Below are positions 10,880 to 22,592 of a stretch of DNA of 64,000 nt, piece after piece. Each line of letters starts with the position of its first letter. Position 1 is the stretch's first letter. The stretch is from Clusia tigrina. Its lineage: Eukaryota > Arthropoda > Insecta > Diptera > Clusiidae. A program made the position numbers and the translations under genes. The notes below the pieces were generated by a model. That model saw only the letters and a list, made by a program, of their open reading frames with translations. It was not told the DNA's origin and did no database searches. The stretch is taken from positions 161,953,863-162,017,862 of the forward strand of contig OV050030.1 of the NCBI GenBank assembly GCA_920105625.2. Reading direction: 5' to 3'.

Positions 10880-13800
10880 AAACCCGATTCAATTCTGAGC
10901 AATCCTTGATTCCGCGTCACAATTACATTTTATAACAAATCGTGTCGCTAGTCAGCTACAACTCAAAACAACCAAATCAAAAACCCAAGTGTCTGGAACT
11001 GGCGAAAGGGATTTTGTGGCTGACCGAACTGTTGATATCTGTTTTCAGTCTCATGATGGTGGTTATCATACCTCAATCACAGCCGTTGCCATTCCTTCGA
11101 TCACCGACCATCAACCCAATATCTCTTTAAATTCAACATCTTGGAATATCCCTTCAAATATAACCCTTGCCGACTCAACATTCTTCAAATCTCAGCGTGT
11201 GGACATTTGATTGGAGCCGGACTCTTCTTTGATTTGATTTGCGTCGGCCAAATTCAATTGAGCCCAACCTTACCACTCCTTCAGTGGTGGAAGACAACCT
11301 TGCACTAGTAACATTGTATCTTTAGCAGTCGTCGATAAACGTGCTTCAGAAAACGATTCTGATGGCTCTTTAGAGCAGCTATTAAGGAGCTTTTGGAGGT
11401 AGAGCTTTTTGTTGAGACTGAGCGTAAGGCTTCTAATGAAAACTCTGAGTGCGAATTGCACTTCAAAAACAATGTTAAACGTTTAAGTTCTGGCGAGTAC
11501 TCTGTGCGGCTTCCCACAAAACATAGCATTGACCTCCTTGGTGAATCGTATCAGCAAGCATTATTGCGCTTTAAGTCTTTAGAAAGAAAGCTTCTTCGAA
11601 ACACTGAATTACGAATTCAATACTCATCATTTATTAAGGAGTACAGGGATTTAAATCACATGTCACTTGCCGACGATTCTTACTTTGGCACTCTAATGTA
11701 TTTTTTGCCTTGTGATTTTAAGTCAGACAGCACAACAACAAAATTGCGAGTTGTGTTTGATGCGTCGCATCAACTTCCACTGGCTATTCGCTTAACGATT
11801 TGCTGATGGCTGGACAACAAGCCAGCCAGATCTTTTCAGTATTTTATTACGCTTCCGAACCTTTGAGATCGCTCTAACAGGAAATATATGCAAAATGTAC
11901 AGGTGTTTGCGAATGCAGCATCCTGACAATTTTTTTCAATTCATTTTATGGCGTGACTCTCAAACAACTGAGCTCCTTAATAAAGGAAATTTCAAATTAA
12001 GAAAATGGTGTTCCAACAATTCTAAGGTGCTAAACCAAGTTACAGAAGAAGATAAAGAAAAATATTTGAGATTTAGTGATGGGAGCGACGTGACCAAAAC
12101 TCTTGGCTTGGTATGGGATCCTGTGGCAGATTCTTCCTTGTTTTCATTCATGCCACACTCACTTCCGGGTAAAGTGACAAAACGATCGGTATTGTCCACC
12201 ATTGCCCGATTTTATGGCCCATTAGGCTTGATTGGTCCTGTCATCACTAAGGCCAAAATCTTGCTTCAACAACTATGGAATGACAAGGTAGACTAGGACG
12301 AGAGCTTACCTCAGACACTTTATTCAACTTGGGTAAATTTATTGGAAGAATTTAAAACAGTAGAGAGTTTTAAATTTCGTCGCTTAGTTTTGTTGCCATG
12401 CTCGAAGGTGAAAGTTCATGCATTTTGTGATGCAAGCCTGTCGGCATATGGTGTGTGCATTTACATTCGATTACAAAATAAGAATGGAATCAATGTAGAT
12501 TTACTTTGTTCGAAATCACGAGTTTCGCCACTAAAAACCCTGACAGTCCCAAAACTAGAGTTATCTGCACCTATGCTCCTATCGGAACTTGTAAGCTCAA
12601 TTTCAAAATTAGGAATTTTTGAATGTGATTTTCACTGCTGGTCAGATTCCATGGTGGTATTATCATGGCTACGAAATGAACCGTCAAATTTCACAGTATT
12701 CGTTTCAAATAGAGTAAATAATATTCAAATTCTCACTGCAGGAATGAAATGGCATTTTGTACCAACATTAATGAATCCTGCAGATATCCTGTCAAGGGGA
12801 TCCACACCACGTGAATTACTGAAATCTAAGCTTTGGAAGCATGGCCCTCCTTTTCTTCAAGGCGATCGAGATACGTGGCCAGATTCCCCAGGTTATGTTA
12901 AAGAACTACCCGAGAAGCGCAAGAATATTTTGCTTTCAACACCAAACATGTCGGACTTATCATTAAAATGCAAATTTCTTAACTCCTTTGGAAAGCTGCA
13001 ACGAGTATTCGGCTATATTTACAAATTTATTTCGGGAAGCAAGGACCGAAGGGGTCCACTTACAGTAGAGGATGTTCATCAAGGCACATAGTTATGGATT
13101 CGAATGGTACAACAAAGGCACTTCCTAGATTACAAAATACTCAAATCTGGTAGTCGCGTAGCATCATCTAGCAAAATCTGCTCTCTCACCCCATTTTTAG
13201 ATAACTTTGGTTTAATGCGAGTGAGAGGACGCCTCCAGCATTCAGCTCTGGACTTTGCATCGAAGCATCCAATTATATTGCCCCAAGGGCATCCTGTTAC
13301 AAATTCTATAATAGAATTCTTTCATTGCAAATTATTGCATGCAGAGACGCAGGCATCATTAGCCGCAATTCGTCTACAATATTGACCAGTAGGTGGTCGC
13401 AAGGCAGTAAGCCACATCATTAATAAGTGTATCAGGTGCTGGCACGTACGGCCTAGGTTTATGGAGCACTTCATGGGAGATTTACAGGAAGAAAGAGTAA
13501 AGGCCAATAGAGACTTTCTAGTGACTGGTACGGACTTTTGTGGGCCATTCTACTATCGGTCTGAAGTTCGGAATAGACCACCAATAAAATGTTACGTCTG
13601 CCTATTTATTTGCTTTTCTATAAAGGCTGTCCACTTGGAACTGGTAAAGAATTTGTCTACTCCAGCATTCTTGGCAGCTCTACGCCGTTTTACATGCACT
13701 CGAGGAAAACCGAAAACCATTTGGTCTGACAACGCAACAAAATTCGTAGGGGCGAAAAATGAATTGGTTTCTCTAAAAAGGTTGTTCTTCAATGGGACAC

Positions 13801-13972
13801 ACTTAAGGGCACTTGAGCAGCAATGCTTCAGCGATGGAATTGATTGGAAATGCATAGATCTCCACATTTCGGAGGACTCTGGGAGGCGGCTATTAAAACC
13901 GCCAAGTTTCATTTTTATCGAGCTGTCGGTTCAAACATTCTAGATTTCGAAGAGCTCCGCACTCTTGTGTGT
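10880..13972 (+). pseudogene. Pol of BEL/Pao (left), RT core deleted
   Basis: The order is: DUF1758 aspartic protease about 10895-11290 (IAVAIPSI, NIPSNITLADSTFFKSQRVDI); RT fingers 11393-11806 (RLPTKHSI, LRVVFDASH); RT remnant 11895-12296 (MYRCLRMQHPDNFFQFILWRDSQ then LLNKGNFKLRKWCSN, ARFYGPLGLIGP); RNase H/A17 12342-13091 (AFCDASLSAYG, CWSDSMVVLSWLR, DILSRG); integrase H2C2 and core 13104-13972 (GTDFCGPF, WSDNATKFVGA, then HFGGLWEAA out of frame). The block with the YGTKP and YVDD motifs is missing at about 11963, and the same deletion is in the right arm. Stops lie near 13383 and frameshifts near 11290, 11806 and 13870. Confidence 0.88.
13361..13972 (+). other. Spacer between the palindrome arms
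   Basis: These 612 bp are the only non-mirrored part of the inverted repeat. They continue the left BEL integrase gene, including the first two catalytic Asp blocks at about 13533 and 13725. Frame 13461-13943 stays open and shifts just before the third catalytic block. Confidence 0.9.
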
Positions 13973-16440
13973 AATGATGCCTGCGTCCCTGCATGCAATA
14001 ATATGCGATGAAAGAATTCTATTATAGAATTTGTAACGGGATGCCCTTGGGGCAATATAATTGGATGCTTCGATTCAAAGTCCAGAGCTGAATGCTGGAG
14101 GCGTCCTCTCACTCGCATTAAACCAAAGTTATTTAAAAATGGGGTGAGAGAGCAGATTTTGCTAGATGATGCTACGCAACTACCAGAGTTGAGTATTTTG
14201 TAATCTAGGAAGTGCCTTTGTTGTACCATTCGAATCAATAACTATGTGCCTTGATGAACATCCTCTACTGTAAGTGGACCCCTTCGGTCCTTGCTTCGCG
14301 AAATAAATTTTTAAATATAGCCGAATACTCGTTGCAGCTTTCCAAAGGAGTTAAGAAATTTGCATTTTAATGATAAGTCCGCCATGTTTGATGTTGAAAG
14401 TAAAATATTCTTGCGCTTCTCGGGTAGTTCTTTAACATAACCTGGGGAATCTGGCCACGTATCTCGATCGCCTTGAAAAGGAGGGCCATGCTTCCAAAGC
14501 TTAAATTTCAGTAATTCACGTGGTGTGGATCCCCTTGACAGGATATCTGCAGGATTCATTAATGTTGGTACAAAATGCCATTTCATTCCTGCAGTTAGAA
14601 TTTGAATATTATTTACTCTATTTGAAACGAATACTGTGAAATTTGACGGTTCATTTCGTAGCCATGATAATACCACCATGGAATCTGACCAGCAGTGAAA
14701 ATCACATTCAAAAATTCCTAATTTTGAAATTGAGCTTACAAGTTCCGATAGGAGCATAGGTGCAGATAACTCTAGTTTTGGGACTGTCAGGGTTTTTAGT
14801 GGCGAAACTCGTGATTTCGAACAAAGTAAATCTGCATTGATTCCATTCTTATTTTGTAATCGAATGTAAATACACACACCATATGCCGACAGGCTTGCAT
14901 CACAAAATGCATGAACTTTCACCTTCGAGCATGGCAACAAAACTAAGCGACGAAATTTAGAACTCTCTACTATTTTAAATTCTTCCAATAAATTTACCCA
15001 AGTTGAATAAAGTGTCTGGGGTAAGCTCTCGTCCTAGTCTACCTTGTCATTCCATAGTTGTTGAAGCAAGATTTTGGCCTTAGTGATGACAGGACCAATC
15101 AAGCCTAATGGGTCATAAAATCGGGCAATGGTGGACAATACCGATCGTTTTGTCACTTTACCCGGAAGTGAGTGTGGCATGAATGAAAACAAGGAAGAAT
15201 CTGCCACAGGATCCCATACCAAGCCAAGAGTTTTGGTCACGTCGCTCCCATCACTAAATCTCAAATATTTTTCTTTATCTTCTTCTGTAACTTGGTTTAG
15301 CACCTTAGAATTGTTGGAACACCATTTTCTTAATTTGAAATTTCCTTTATTAAGGAGCTCAGTTGATTGAGAGTCACGCCATAAAATGAATTGAAAAAAA
15401 TTGTCAGGATGCTGCATTCGCAAACACCTGTACATTTTGCATATATTTCCTGTTAGAGCGATCTCAAAGGTTCGGAAGCGTAATAAAATACTGAAAAGGT
15501 TTGGCTGGATTGTAGGTCCAGCCATCAGCAAATCATTAAGCGAATAGCCAGTGGAAGTTGATGCGACGCATCAAACACAACTTGCAATTTTGTTGTTGTG
15601 CTGTCTGACTTAAAATCACAAGGCAAAAACTACATTAGAGTGCCAAAGTAAGAATCGTCGGCAAGTGACATGTGATTTAAATCCCTGTACTCCTTAATAA
15701 ATGATGAGTATTGAATTCGTAATTCAGTGTTTCGAAGAAGCTTTCTTTCTAAAGACTTAAAGCGCAATAATGCTTGCTGATACGATTCACCAAGGAGGTC
15801 AATGCTATGTTTTGTGGGAAGCCGCACAGAGTACTCGCCAGAACTTAAACGTTTAACATTGTTTTTGAAGTGCAATTCGCACTCAGAGTTTTCATTAGAA
15901 GCCTTACGCTCAGTCTCAACAAAAAGCTCTACCTCCAAAAGCTCCTTAATAGCTGCTCTAAAGAGCCATCAGAATCATTTCCTGAAGCACGTTTATCGAC
16001 GACTGCTAAAGATACAATGTTACTAGTGCAAGGTTGTCTTCCACCACTGAAGGAGTGGTAAGGTTGGGCTCAATTGAATTTGGCCGACGCACATCAAATC
16101 AAAGAAGAGTCCGGCTCCAATCAAATGTCCACACGCTGAGATTTGAAGAATGTTGAGTCGGCAAGGGTTATATTTGAAGGGATATTCCAAGATGTTGAAT
16201 TTAAAGAGATATTGGTTTGATGGTCGGTGATCGAAGGAATGGCAACGGCTGTGATTGAGGTATGATAACCACCATCATGAGACTGAAAACAGATATCAAC
16301 AGTTCGGTCAGCCACAAAATCCCTTTCGCCAGTTCCAGACACTTGGGTTTTTGATTTGGTTGTTTTGAGTTGTAGCTGACTAGCGACACGATTTGTTATA
16401 AAATGTAATTGTGACGCGGAATCAAGGATTGCTCAGAATT
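13973..16440 (-). pseudogene. Pol of BEL/Pao (right), RT core deleted
   Basis: Protease about 16440-16060, RT 15938-15034, RNase H/A17 14988-14311, integrase N-terminus 14238-13973. A TAG at about 15629-15627 interrupts RT where the left arm reads Tyr. The same RT-core deletion occurs at about 15367 (ILWRDSQ joined to TELLNKGNFK). Integrase ends within the H2C2 motif at the arm tip. No functional polymerase or integrase is possible. Confidence 0.85.
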
Positions 16441-16619
16441 GAATCGGGTTTCCTCTTCTTGGTTTCAAAAACACAATTGCAGTAGCGAGAAAAATAAAAT
16501 CTTCAGACACCAGGACTGCCTGTGAATTGTGGGCAGGAGCAGAAAGGTTAGAACAATTTAATATTACAGCAGCAGCTTGAGGCAAAGCAATGCGATCAAA
16601 ATGTAATAATGTATGATGC

Positions 16620-17803
16620 TTAGATGAGCACTGCTGGCAACAGACAGATTTGCAATTTTCAATAATATGCCCACGCTTCAAACAAGTAATATATAGCTGT
16701 CGCCTTTTGGCTTCTTTAAACCGTAATGTGGGAGATAAATTTAAAAAAAGCGGCATGCTCCCTTACATCGCAAAATGTGCAAGGTTGATTAGAATGAACT
16801 GTGACGAACGCATGTTTACTACCCACCGGCTTGCTTGGTGTCTGGCTTACCAAGGCTGCAGTTATACCTTCCATTATCCGGCATCTCTTCTCCAGGAGCT
16901 CCACCATAAATTCCCACGTTGGTAAGTCGTGCGAAGGAGATTCCTCCTCCCACTTCGCTCTGGTTGCAGACTCGACCTTGCTGTTAACCAGAGCAAACTG
17001 TCAAGAAGTTCATCTCGACCGGCAATAGAGTACAAGGCTCGAAGGTGAGATTTAATCTTATCACACATTTGCCTTAAACCAATGGCAGACCCATCACGAA
17101 CCGTCTTTAGATTGAAAATTTCCTTAACATGTGTCTGAAACTGAATGCGTTTAATATCAAATCTAGATTTTAGCAAAGTTACCGCATTAATATAATTTTG
17201 GTCATTTATTTCAAATGACCGAATGGCATCCATCGCTGTTCCACTCAAACAAGTTTTTAAATGCTGGAATTTTTCCACGCCCTTTAAATTTTGATGGTTG
17301 CCAATCATTGTTTCAAACAATGACCATAAGTCAGGCCACTCAGTGATCGTACCATCGAAACGTGGCAACTCTAACTTCGGCAAATACGAAGTTTTACAGC
17401 TTGAAACATCTGAGCCTCCACCGAAAACAGTCTTGGAGGTAGATGCCATCGCACCTGAAGACGCACGCTGCTTTAGCTCTTTGGCAATAGCAGATTTAAT
17501 CTCGGAAAAATATTCAAAAATTTGGCATCGAGCATCACTCTCAATTTCTTCATAGTCCTCCATCTCCAATTGAGATTGCACGTCTTCGAACTGCTCTTGC
17601 AATCGATTGAGCTGCTCCAATTTGATGGAAAGCAGTCATTCATCAGACGAACGTAACGCAATTTCAGTTAGTCCCTTCTGTATTAACTGCAATTGCGAGA
17701 TGAACCCTGCACTTTTACGCGCCAAGAACATGCGATTTTTATTAACCGTTTCCAGAACCGCTGGATTTGACACGGAATGTCGACCTTTCTTTGATCTTGA
17801 CAT
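16620..17803 (-). pseudogene. Gag of BEL/Pao (right)
   Basis: The ATG at 17803-17801 matches 9553 of the left arm. A TGA at 17638-17636 breaks the N-terminal part. From 17620 to 16874 the frame is open for 248 aa, covering coiled coil and DUF1759 region without the 2-base loss seen on the left. The zinc knuckle region follows at about 16760-16620 in another frame. Comparing the arms shows which disabling changes came after the duplication. Confidence 0.85.
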
Positions 17804-18316
17804 GGTAGTATTTGCTGCAAACTAAAAATTCCAAACCGATATGACGAACGAAAAGTACCGATATAGTCTAGTGTAGCTACAACGAAAGGTAAACTGAGAA
17901 ATAGCGAGTACCGTTATGTCCGAACACTAAAACTGTGTTATAGAAAGTCACAATCACGAAGTAATCAATTAATATGACAATATAGGTAGCAGCACGATTG
18001 CAGCGAAATTGGCCGAACACAACTGTAGCGACACTAAACGAAGATATGCATCGGCAATGAAAGGTAAGCGAAATAAGCGAAGTTGCGCTGGCAGCGGCAG
18101 CGAGCAGATGATGTTTAATGCGAGAATCAAACCAAGTGTTTGAATCCCCAATTATCCCCTAAGGTCACACAAAGTAAAAAAAAGCGTCGGTGTATTCTCC
18201 AGACAATTTTAGCAGGAAAAGTTCCGACCAAGTAAATGCCCGTTGGAATACCCACTCCAAAAAAACGAATTAAACGAAAAAAAAAACGCAACCGATATCA
18301 CGTCGGGGTCACCAAA

Positions 18317-18495
18317 TGTTTGTGGGAATGGTAAGCCTTTTTACCAACCGCTTGAATTATTCAATTTTTAAAGTACACGACCGATAAGAAAATACTGCAA
18401 CTACGTGTGCTTAAGGTATATGATCAACTGGGGAGAATTTATTTGTACAGTGCAAGCTATGCTAATACATCAAATATACATAATCAGAATTAAAG

Positions 18496-18535
<40 letters not shown>

Positions 18536-18631
18536 AAGTTAAATTTAGAGAGTTAAACATTATTATATTAAGAGACTTAAAAATGACTAAAATAAGAGTA
18601 TTTATAATTAAATATAGTGCTACTGCGAACA
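18317..18631 (-). repeat. 5' LTR of BEL/Pao (right)
   Basis: It is 315 bp and mirrors 8733-9042. It contains the (GA)n run. Its promoter would read towards the palindrome centre, opposite to the left LTR. Confidence 0.8.
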
Positions 18632-18990
18632 ACCAATACATGCGAAATTCTACTTAATGCATCCCCATGTTGCAGCTTCGTACTACTACGATGTTCTATA
18701 GTGTAATCGAAGTTTTCAAGCTCCAAAGCCCGCCTTGCAATTCTAGGATTTACCCCTCTTTTATTCAAGGTTAAATTCAGTGAGCTACAATCGTTAACGA
18801 TTCGAAACTTTAACCCTTGTAAGTTTATTCTAAACCTTCTCACTGCATATATTATAGCAAAAGTTTCCAGCTCGAAACTATGGTATTTCGATTCCTGATC
18901 AGTAGTTCTCTTTGTAAAATATTGGATGAAATTTACCATCGTTCTTTTTTTGATAATATAGCTCCACTGACCACATTGAAATCTCCATTT
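18632..18990 (-). pseudogene. Gypsy RNase H fragment (right arm)
   Basis: This is the mirror copy of 8385-8732. Frame 19044-18577 contains the SKYHSFELETFAIIYAVRRFR and DALSRI motifs unchanged, with the same frameshift. It adjoins the BEL LTR at 18631, so the BEL insertion point is shared by both arms. Confidence 0.8.
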
Positions 18991-20756
18991 CGAGAAAGGC
19001 AACCTGTAACTCAAATGAAATAATCCTGGATTTTGGATAAACATTTATGCACTTGCACAATATTAATTTTCTCATATACAAATTTGTTCGTTTTTCGTGA
19101 CTGCAATTTTTAATATAGCATTTTTTGCACAATTAATATTTTTCTTTTCCAAAAATGTTTCGACAATTTTTGTGGAGTTTTTATTTAAATAAATATTTGA
19201 AAAATCATTTTTCATCTTACGATTTAAAATTTTTTTAGGTTTCAAAAAATAAGTTCTTTTGGACGATTTAAAATTGCTACATTAAACATTTTCTTCGTAA
19301 AATGTTGGATTTTAATCTATTAAAAATAATTAATTATACTCGATTCATAAAAGTTTTGTAGTAAACAATTTTTTCGCGCATATTTCAATTTCCGAATAAC
19401 TCTTTTTTATAAAAACTAATTTAAAAAAATAATAATAATCTGTTTTTCTTTCGAACATTTTTATAAAATTTGCTGATATTAGCAAATTGCTTTTGGTACG
19501 ATTTAACTTTTTAACTTATTCAACATACAATATAAAACTTTCTCTTAGGGCTATATATATATTCTGTAATGAAAAAAGGGAATAGGTTAACTGCAGAAAC
19601 TTCATTGTGTTGTTATGGCTACGTTGACATGTACCACATGGGTGTCCTGAATCACACTAGTCCTTTACAATTTGTGACCTGCATCTTCCTTTTTTCGCCA
19701 ACAGATTCCAGGCAACCTTCTGGCCACAACCTTCCTTCACAACAGTACTTTGGATCAATTGCAACCTGCAATGCATTCCAATGTAAACTTTGGAATATTC
19801 TTTATTATTCATTTTAAGGTTTTTATGGCACAGGAGTGTCCTCCTTGCGGATGGGACTTCTAGGATTAAGACGTAGCAAATTATATTGTGTTAATTTTCA
19901 TTTCATTCAAATCAATTAATAAATTTCTTTTTTATAACATTTCGTCAAGGCTGCCTTGTAGAACCCATAGACTTATTCGTTTGACTTTTTTCATTGTGCC
20001 TTGGTGCTTCCACGAAGGACTCACAGGATGTCTATATTATTTAGTTTTTGATTTTCTTCGTCACCTTCAATTAAATAACTAATATTTTTTAAAGGATATC
20101 CGCAAGCCTCCGAAACACCCGTATTTGGGGAGAGGCCTATTTGAGGAACCCACATTATTTATCAGGTTCCTGCTCGGAAGCCAGTTAAAGCGCAAACTTC
20201 AGGAAGCACCAAAAAATTAGATTTCATGCCAGACTCTTGGTCTCTTTGCTAGCTACCAAAAATCCAACAAGTATTCAGTTCTTACAAGTTTATTACCATA
20301 ATGTCTTGATAAATGACAAGAGTACTTATCAGAGTTCAGTGCTAGACTCCTTGTGCTTTATTTAGTTTAACTTAGCTTAGGGTTAATATATAACAATGTA
20401 ACAGTACGTATATCATACTAATAATATATATGAATATAAGAGAGAAGAGAGTATATAATAAGAATATTTACTAAAGAACTCCCCTCTAAATGAAAAATAT
20501 ATACAAAAACCTTAGATATATACTAATATATTTAAATAATTAATTCTTATATATTTAAATTCTTAGCCATGTAATAATGATAATGCATATAGTTGGAATT
20601 AAATCCTCTACAGATGAAATACAATACTAATTGTACAGTGACTTCAATTGAGATAATTTATGTATATAAATTGCATTATAATCAGCTTCAATTCCAGTAC
20701 ATACTGTTTCCATTTTACAATGTTAATCTTAATAAATAAAATCTAATCAAAATTCA
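18991..20756. other. AT-rich stretch, no gene recognised (right arm)
   Basis: Mirror of 6611-8384. It includes the anonymous frame 19569-19817 (plus). Nothing else supportable. Confidence 0.5.
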
Positions 20757-20761
20757 GTAAT
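20757..20761. repeat. Target duplication of Mag, right arm
   Basis: GTAAT, the inverse of ATTAC at 6606-6610, directly precedes the LTR at 20762. It shows that both arms carry the same insertion event. Confidence 0.85.
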
Positions 20762-20954
20762 TGTTAAGTATTAAGTTATTCACTTATATGTTAAGTACTC
20801 TTTACGGTATAAGAACAGGTTAAGGTGTTGTGTTAAGTTAAGTGATTTAATAAATCAGTTCAGTACCAACCACCTAAGCGACTACATTGCAGTGGCGACG
20901 AGCATAAAAAATATAAAGTAAAAAGTAATTAGTGTAATACACAAACAATTTATA

Positions 20955-21800
20955 ATGGCTACGGTAAATGAAAGCGTGGTGGTCGCAACCACAGAAACAA
21001 CAACGAGTGTGCGCGGAGGAGCTGGATGGAGGTATTGGACTCCCATTTTATCGAAATTTCGTGTCAAGAAGACCAAGTGAAGCTATCAGTTTTATTGAAA
21101 GCCATCGGTATGGGGGCCTACGGGTTATTAAGGGATTTGTGTGACCCTGATTTGCCCGCAAGCAAGACATATAACCAGCTGTGTGCGCTTCTGGAATTAT
21201 ATTATTCGAAAATGGTGATTGTGTTTAGGGAGCGCAAAGCGTTTTTTGCAGCATCGCGCGATAGGAGCGAAGCAGCTTCGGTATGGTACGCCAGGTTAAA
21301 GAGGTTAGCCAGGGATTGCAAATTTGGCAGCCTGCTAAATGAATTCGTCTTAAATAAATTTGTAACCGGACTGGAGGGAAGGTCATTCGAAAGGTTATGC
21401 GAAGAGGACGAATCGATAACAATGGAAAAAGCACTCAAGATCGCTATGATTGTGGAGGCGAAACTCGCTACACAGCAACAACAACTGCAACTGGTAGAAG
21501 GAGATTTAGCGGTTAACGCAATAGCTCAACGAACCGCTAGAACATCCAAAGGCAAACGAGGTCAAGGCCGTGACAAGGGCAAAAGCGGAGAGAGTAGCAG
21601 CAAATAATACAGTTACAACAGCAGTAGCAACAAAAGAGGAGTACAAGAAAAGTGCAGGCATTGCGGTTGGAGAAATCACACGAGCGCAAACTGCAAGTAC
21701 AGGAATAAGATATGTTATAAATGCGGAAGAAGTGGGCATTTAGCTAGCGTCTGTTATGCAGATGTTAATGTGATATGTGAAGAAAATAGTTTAAATAATT
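20955..21800 (+). pseudogene. Gag of Mag element (right)
   Basis: The probable initiator at 20955 (MATVNESVVV) is out of frame with the main capsid frame 21026-21607 (193 aa). The capsid frame ends in a Gln run (2 codons shorter than on the left) and a basic tail. A stop at 21605-21607 precedes the zinc-knuckle region, 21650-21790, which reads CRHCGWRNHTSANC and CYKCGRSGHLASVC on the plus strand. The two knuckles are well preserved. Confidence 0.8.
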
Positions 21801-21862
21801 TTTAAATTTTTAGTGTCTCTGGTACATCTCGGTCCCCAGCATTTTCTTCATCCACCCCATTT

Positions 21863-22592
21863 ATGGTAGCTGCAGAGGTCAATGGTGTTGAGTTTTACAT
21901 CATGTTGGATTCAGGTGCAGCGTGTTCACTACTATCGAAGCTGGATTTTGATAAATATTTCGCACAAGAAAGATTCGAGGTATGCAACGACAATTTTTTC
22001 ACCTACAGCGGCAGCGATGTTGCAACTTTGGGTGAGTTTAGTGCTAAAATTAAGTGTCGCGGTCAGTCGCATACAATTAGGCTAATAGTGAGTGAAACGC
22101 GGAGCCCACCAATTTTCGGTAGGGATTCTATGTCAAAATTCGGAATGGGGATAAATGCAGTTAACGGATCAGTTAATATTGTAAATAGTTTAAAAAAAAT
22201 TTAATTCTGTTTTCGAAGGGGGTTTAGGTAGATATACCGGGAGAGTATGAGATAAGCTAGAGTTGGAGGAAAAAGCTAAGCCGGTATTTTGCAAGCCTAG
22301 ATCAGTGCTGTTGGCCTGGAAAGTAAAGGTAGAAGATCAGATTAACGAATTAGTGGCGAAAGGTGTGTTAGTACCGGTTGATAATTCCGATTGGGGTACG
22401 CCTTTCGTACCGGTCCTAAAGGCAAATGGAGACTTGCGAATTTGCGTTGACTGCAAGTCAACAATAAATAAGACTTTAATGGATGTTAAGTATCCATTGC
22501 CAAGAATAGACGAGATATTTGCGTCTGTAAAAGGGCCTTATTTTTCGAAATTGGATTTGTCAAATGCGTACAACCAATTGGAATTAGACGAG
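21863..22592 (+). pseudogene. Protease and N-terminal RT of Mag (right)
   Basis: Frame 21863-22204 is a complete-looking retropepsin with LDSGAACSLL as active site and FGRDSMSKFG near its end. Frame 22263-22592 carries RT up to FSKLDLSNAYNQLELDE. The catalytic YLDD block is missing because the element ends here. The frame runs on into Helitron sequence. Confidence 0.85.

Larger units (their letters stand above)
4814..13360 (+). repeat. Left arm of a giant inverted repeat
   Basis: The 8547 bp are the reverse complement of 13973-22592 with only scattered substitutions and short indels by eye. Anchor pairs: the gag ATG at 9553 with 17803, Mag TSD 6606-6610 with 20757-20761, and the BEL gag, RT and RNase H frames with the same frames on the other strand. 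The inner end is 13360 in the BEL integrase gene. The outer end is 4814 in the Mag RT, where the other arm meets the Helitron. Confidence 0.93.
8733..13972 (+). mobile_element. BEL/Pao retrotransposon, left copy, truncated in integrase
   Basis: A 310-bp 5' LTR (8733-9042, TG...CA) is followed by a tRNA-Trp primer site, a leader, gag from 9553, DUF1758-type protease, RT, RNase H-like (A17) region and integrase. At 13973 the sequence turns back on itself as the right arm, so the 3' end and 3' LTR are absent. The left copy reaches 612 bp further into integrase than the right copy. Frameshifts and an internal deletion in RT make it defective. Confidence 0.9.
13973..18631 (-). mobile_element. BEL/Pao retrotransposon, right (inverted) copy
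   Basis: It mirrors the left copy: LTR 18317-18631, primer site 18297-18314, gag from 17803, pol down to 13973, where it stops inside the integrase H2C2 region. It lacks the 612 bp of integrase kept on the left. It shares the RT-core deletion but carries private stops and lacks the left copy's gag frameshift. Confidence 0.9.
13973..22592 (-). repeat. Right arm of the giant inverted repeat
   Basis: The 8620 bp mirror 4814-13360. The order is BEL element (minus) to 18631, gypsy RNase H fragment, anonymous AT-rich stretch to 20756, and Mag element from 20762, cut at 22592. Length differences from the left arm come from small indels. Confidence 0.93.
20762..22592 (+). mobile_element. Mag-type gypsy element, right copy, cut in RT
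   Basis: LTR 20762-20891 (130 bp), primer site 20893-20902, gag, protease and the first part of RT. At 22592 homology to the left Mag copy stops within the LELDE codons of RT block B, and Helitron sequence begins. RNase H, integrase and 3' LTR are absent. Confidence 0.9.

Noticed and set aside
13361..13972. Functional BEL integrase in the spacer
   Set aside because: The frame shifts before the third catalytic block and the gene has no 3' end.
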